NCBI GenBank assembly: GCA_963691705.1
Contig: OY829537.1
Location: 54,102,304 to 54,166,303 of the forward strand
Direction: 5' to 3'
Length of the DNA: 64,000 nt
Origin: Viola odorata
Lineage: Eukaryota > Streptophyta > Magnoliopsida > Malpighiales > Violaceae
Positions 62,460-64,000 of the stretch are shown here, in pieces (position 1 is the first letter of the stretch; every line of letters begins with the position of its first letter). The position numbers and the translations under genes are program-made. The notes beneath the pieces were generated by a model. That model did no database searches and was not told the DNA's origin. It saw nothing but the letters and a program-made list of their open reading frames with translations.

Positions 62460-63289
62460 GCTAGTAGTGGAGCAAAGGCTGCTCACCATATAGGTATCTA
62501 TCCTTTTAATTATTGTTGCCGTTTGTTAAGATTGGTTTCCTTGATTTCCTTAGCCAAATCTATACCAATCTTGTTTTGTTTCCCGTTGTGTTAGTGAGTC
62601 GAAACTAGTGTCTAGTTGCGTCTGTTTAGGTAACAAATCAAGCCTTTGATTTTCTATCTTCTTTGAGACATAAAACAGAAAAGAAAGATCCACAAAGTGC
62701 CAGTTTGTTTAGTTTCAAGTGCAATTTATATTTCAAAAAAAAAAAAAAAAACCTAAAGAAATCATTCGGACAAAAACAGAACAGAAGCGAAATTCAAATT
62801 TTTCAGTGCATTGAAAAATCATGAACCTTGCGATCAGTACAGAATCAAAATCAGCAAGAAAAGAGTGTTCCAACGCAACAAGAATCATCAAAAACGGATC
62901 ATTCAATCAAAAGTTATCAAAGAAACAAATCGGAAACCCTAGTTCTAAAACAAATCCGAACTAGTGCAGAATTTTTGCAAATCAATTGTCTTTCTTGAGC
63001 TCTTGTGATACTTGACCTATCTACTCAGTGTTATAATTGTTTGATTAATTGTCAAAGTGATTAATCAGTTATATCACATCTATTTCTTTCAAAGCTTGAG
63101 TTTTCTTTGCAAATTATTGGAAGCTTTCCTTGGCATTCTTTGAGTCTACGGATCTTGGATTGATTGAAGGAGATTTTCAGTGTGAATTGTGAGAGCATTA
63201 GAGTGATTAAACACGAGCGTTTAAACACGTGAGGGAGTGATTAGTTAGGGCAATTTTACGCTTGTTTGTTCTTGTTGTGAATTTCAGGA
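62460..63289 (+). other. Degraded primer site and leader of element D
   Basis: TAGTAGTGGAGC near 62463 corresponds to TGGTAGCAGAGC of element C with changes. The leader has an A-run at 62735-62751 and an AATTTCAGG before the ATG. No coding sequence. Confidence 0.5.
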
Positions 63290-64000
63290 ATGTCGAACGA
63301 AGCTTTGAGTAGAATGTCGTTCGAAGAATTAGTTGACCTCCTTAAAAGAAAGATGGAAAGGAGTGAGGTTGAAAGGAGGGAGATTGAAAGGAGGAGAGAT
63401 CCAGTTGGTTTAATAGTTAAAACCGAGACATATAGTGAGAGGACGAAGCGCGATATGGAACCCGACGGTCAAGCGGCCTGTACACAAGGGTCCGAAGAGC
63501 ATAAGCATGCTAAGATACTTGACTTGAGTATACAAGGAGAAGACTTAGTGAGAGAGAAGGAACACAAAGAAGGGTTATTCTACACCCGTTGCCGAGTTAA
63601 AGAGAAGGTGTGCTCAGTGGTTATTGACACGAGGAGTTCGGCGAATTGTGCAAGCGAATTATTTATGCACAAACTCAATCTCCCATTGATTGATAAGTCG
63701 ACGCCATACCAACTTCAATGGATGACCAACGGCGAGGAGTTAGAGGTAACACATTGTGTTTTGGTCACTTTTTCCATTGGAAGATTTAAGTGTAGTATCT
63801 ATTGCGACGTTGTACCCATGACTTCAAGTCATATCCTTTTGGGAAGACAGTGGCAACATGATATGAAGGCGGTTCACAAGGGCAAGAGCAATCATTTTTC
63901 GGTTGTCAAGGATGGCTGAAAGTACATATTAGGGTCTTTGTCACCTTCGAAACTCCTTGAAGATAAACTATACCTAGAGAAGTCTCATGCCGAATGGGAA
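63290..64000 (+). pseudogene. Element D Gag-Pol start lacking the capsid, protease present, one stop
   Basis: ATG 63290 starts MSNEALSRMSFEELVDLLKR, an amphipathic basic N terminus, and after about 110 residues passes directly into the protease (CSVVIDTRSSANCASELFMH, SSHILLGRQWQHDMKAVHKG). The Gag capsid domain and zinc knuckle of element C are absent. The protease motif reads DTR instead of DTG. TGA at 63917-63919 replaces a tryptophan codon. The frame then continues to the edge (KYILGSLSPSKLLEDKLYLE). It could not assemble particles by itself. Confidence 0.75.

Larger units (their letters stand above)
61129..64000 (+). mobile_element. Element D: related Ty3/gypsy element, runs off the right edge
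   Basis: A tail/3' UTR segment (61129-61932) of a related element is followed by an LTR (61933-62459), a leader and a gag-protease frame that is still open at the window end. It follows element C in the same orientation, with the same tail-LTR-interior order as seen at 54045. Confidence 0.65.

Noticed and set aside
1..64000. tRNA or rRNA genes and microRNA precursors
   Set aside because: No tRNA cloverleaf or rRNA sequence was recognised; the tRNA-like strings are retrotransposon primer-binding sites.

Overview
This is a gene-poor, transposon-dense stretch of a plant nuclear genome, most likely from a dicot. Nearly all of it is Ty3/gypsy LTR retrotransposon sequence of several lineages. Some copies are nested, and flanks carry MITE-like and hAT-like DNA transposon remnants. 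No bacterial, viral or organellar genes are seen. The only host-type coding traces are the start of an RNA-recognition-motif protein running off the left edge (minus strand, 1-367) and a decayed bromodomain (GTE-type) pseudogene (2261-3052).

Layout. 3295-6410 is a decayed Athila-type pol. 6899-7830 is a heavily decayed minus-strand chromovirus-like RNase H/integrase fragment. 7831-10734 is LTR-like and spacer sequence. 10735-26716 is element A, a 16-kb Tat-lineage element on the plus strand with LTRs, primer site, gag-pol and a 7-kb block of antisense genes. 27480-30510 is the gag and LTR of a minus-strand element E. 30511-32289 is AT-rich spacer with two related MITEs. 32290-35947 is element F, a minus-strand deletion derivative with perfect target-site duplications. 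36223-52303 is a hAT-like element split by element B (36331-51355), a younger minus-strand relative of A with perfect target-site duplications. 52346-52886 is a solo LTR. 54045-64000 holds two related Ty3/gypsy elements, C and D, head to tail.

The most interesting content is in A and B. Between pol and the 3' LTR both carry, on the strand opposite to gag-pol and in the same order, four conserved accessory genes. These are a ~128-residue helical protein, a ~140-residue proline/serine-rich acidic protein, a two-exon gene and a three-exon gene. The last two each join a globular domain resembling the plant 'putative gypsy-type transposon' family (Transposase_28) to a C-terminal coiled coil. Intron positions and phases agree between A and B, and two of the introns contain a TACTAAC branch-site sequence. 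In B the three-exon gene is fully open (715 codons), whereas gag-pol carries nonsense changes. This suggests that the antisense cassette is a real multi-gene module that these elements carry and that was maintained by selection. Its function is not known from the sequence.

Most disabling changes in the elements are C-to-T or G-to-A, as expected for methylated, silenced repeats.
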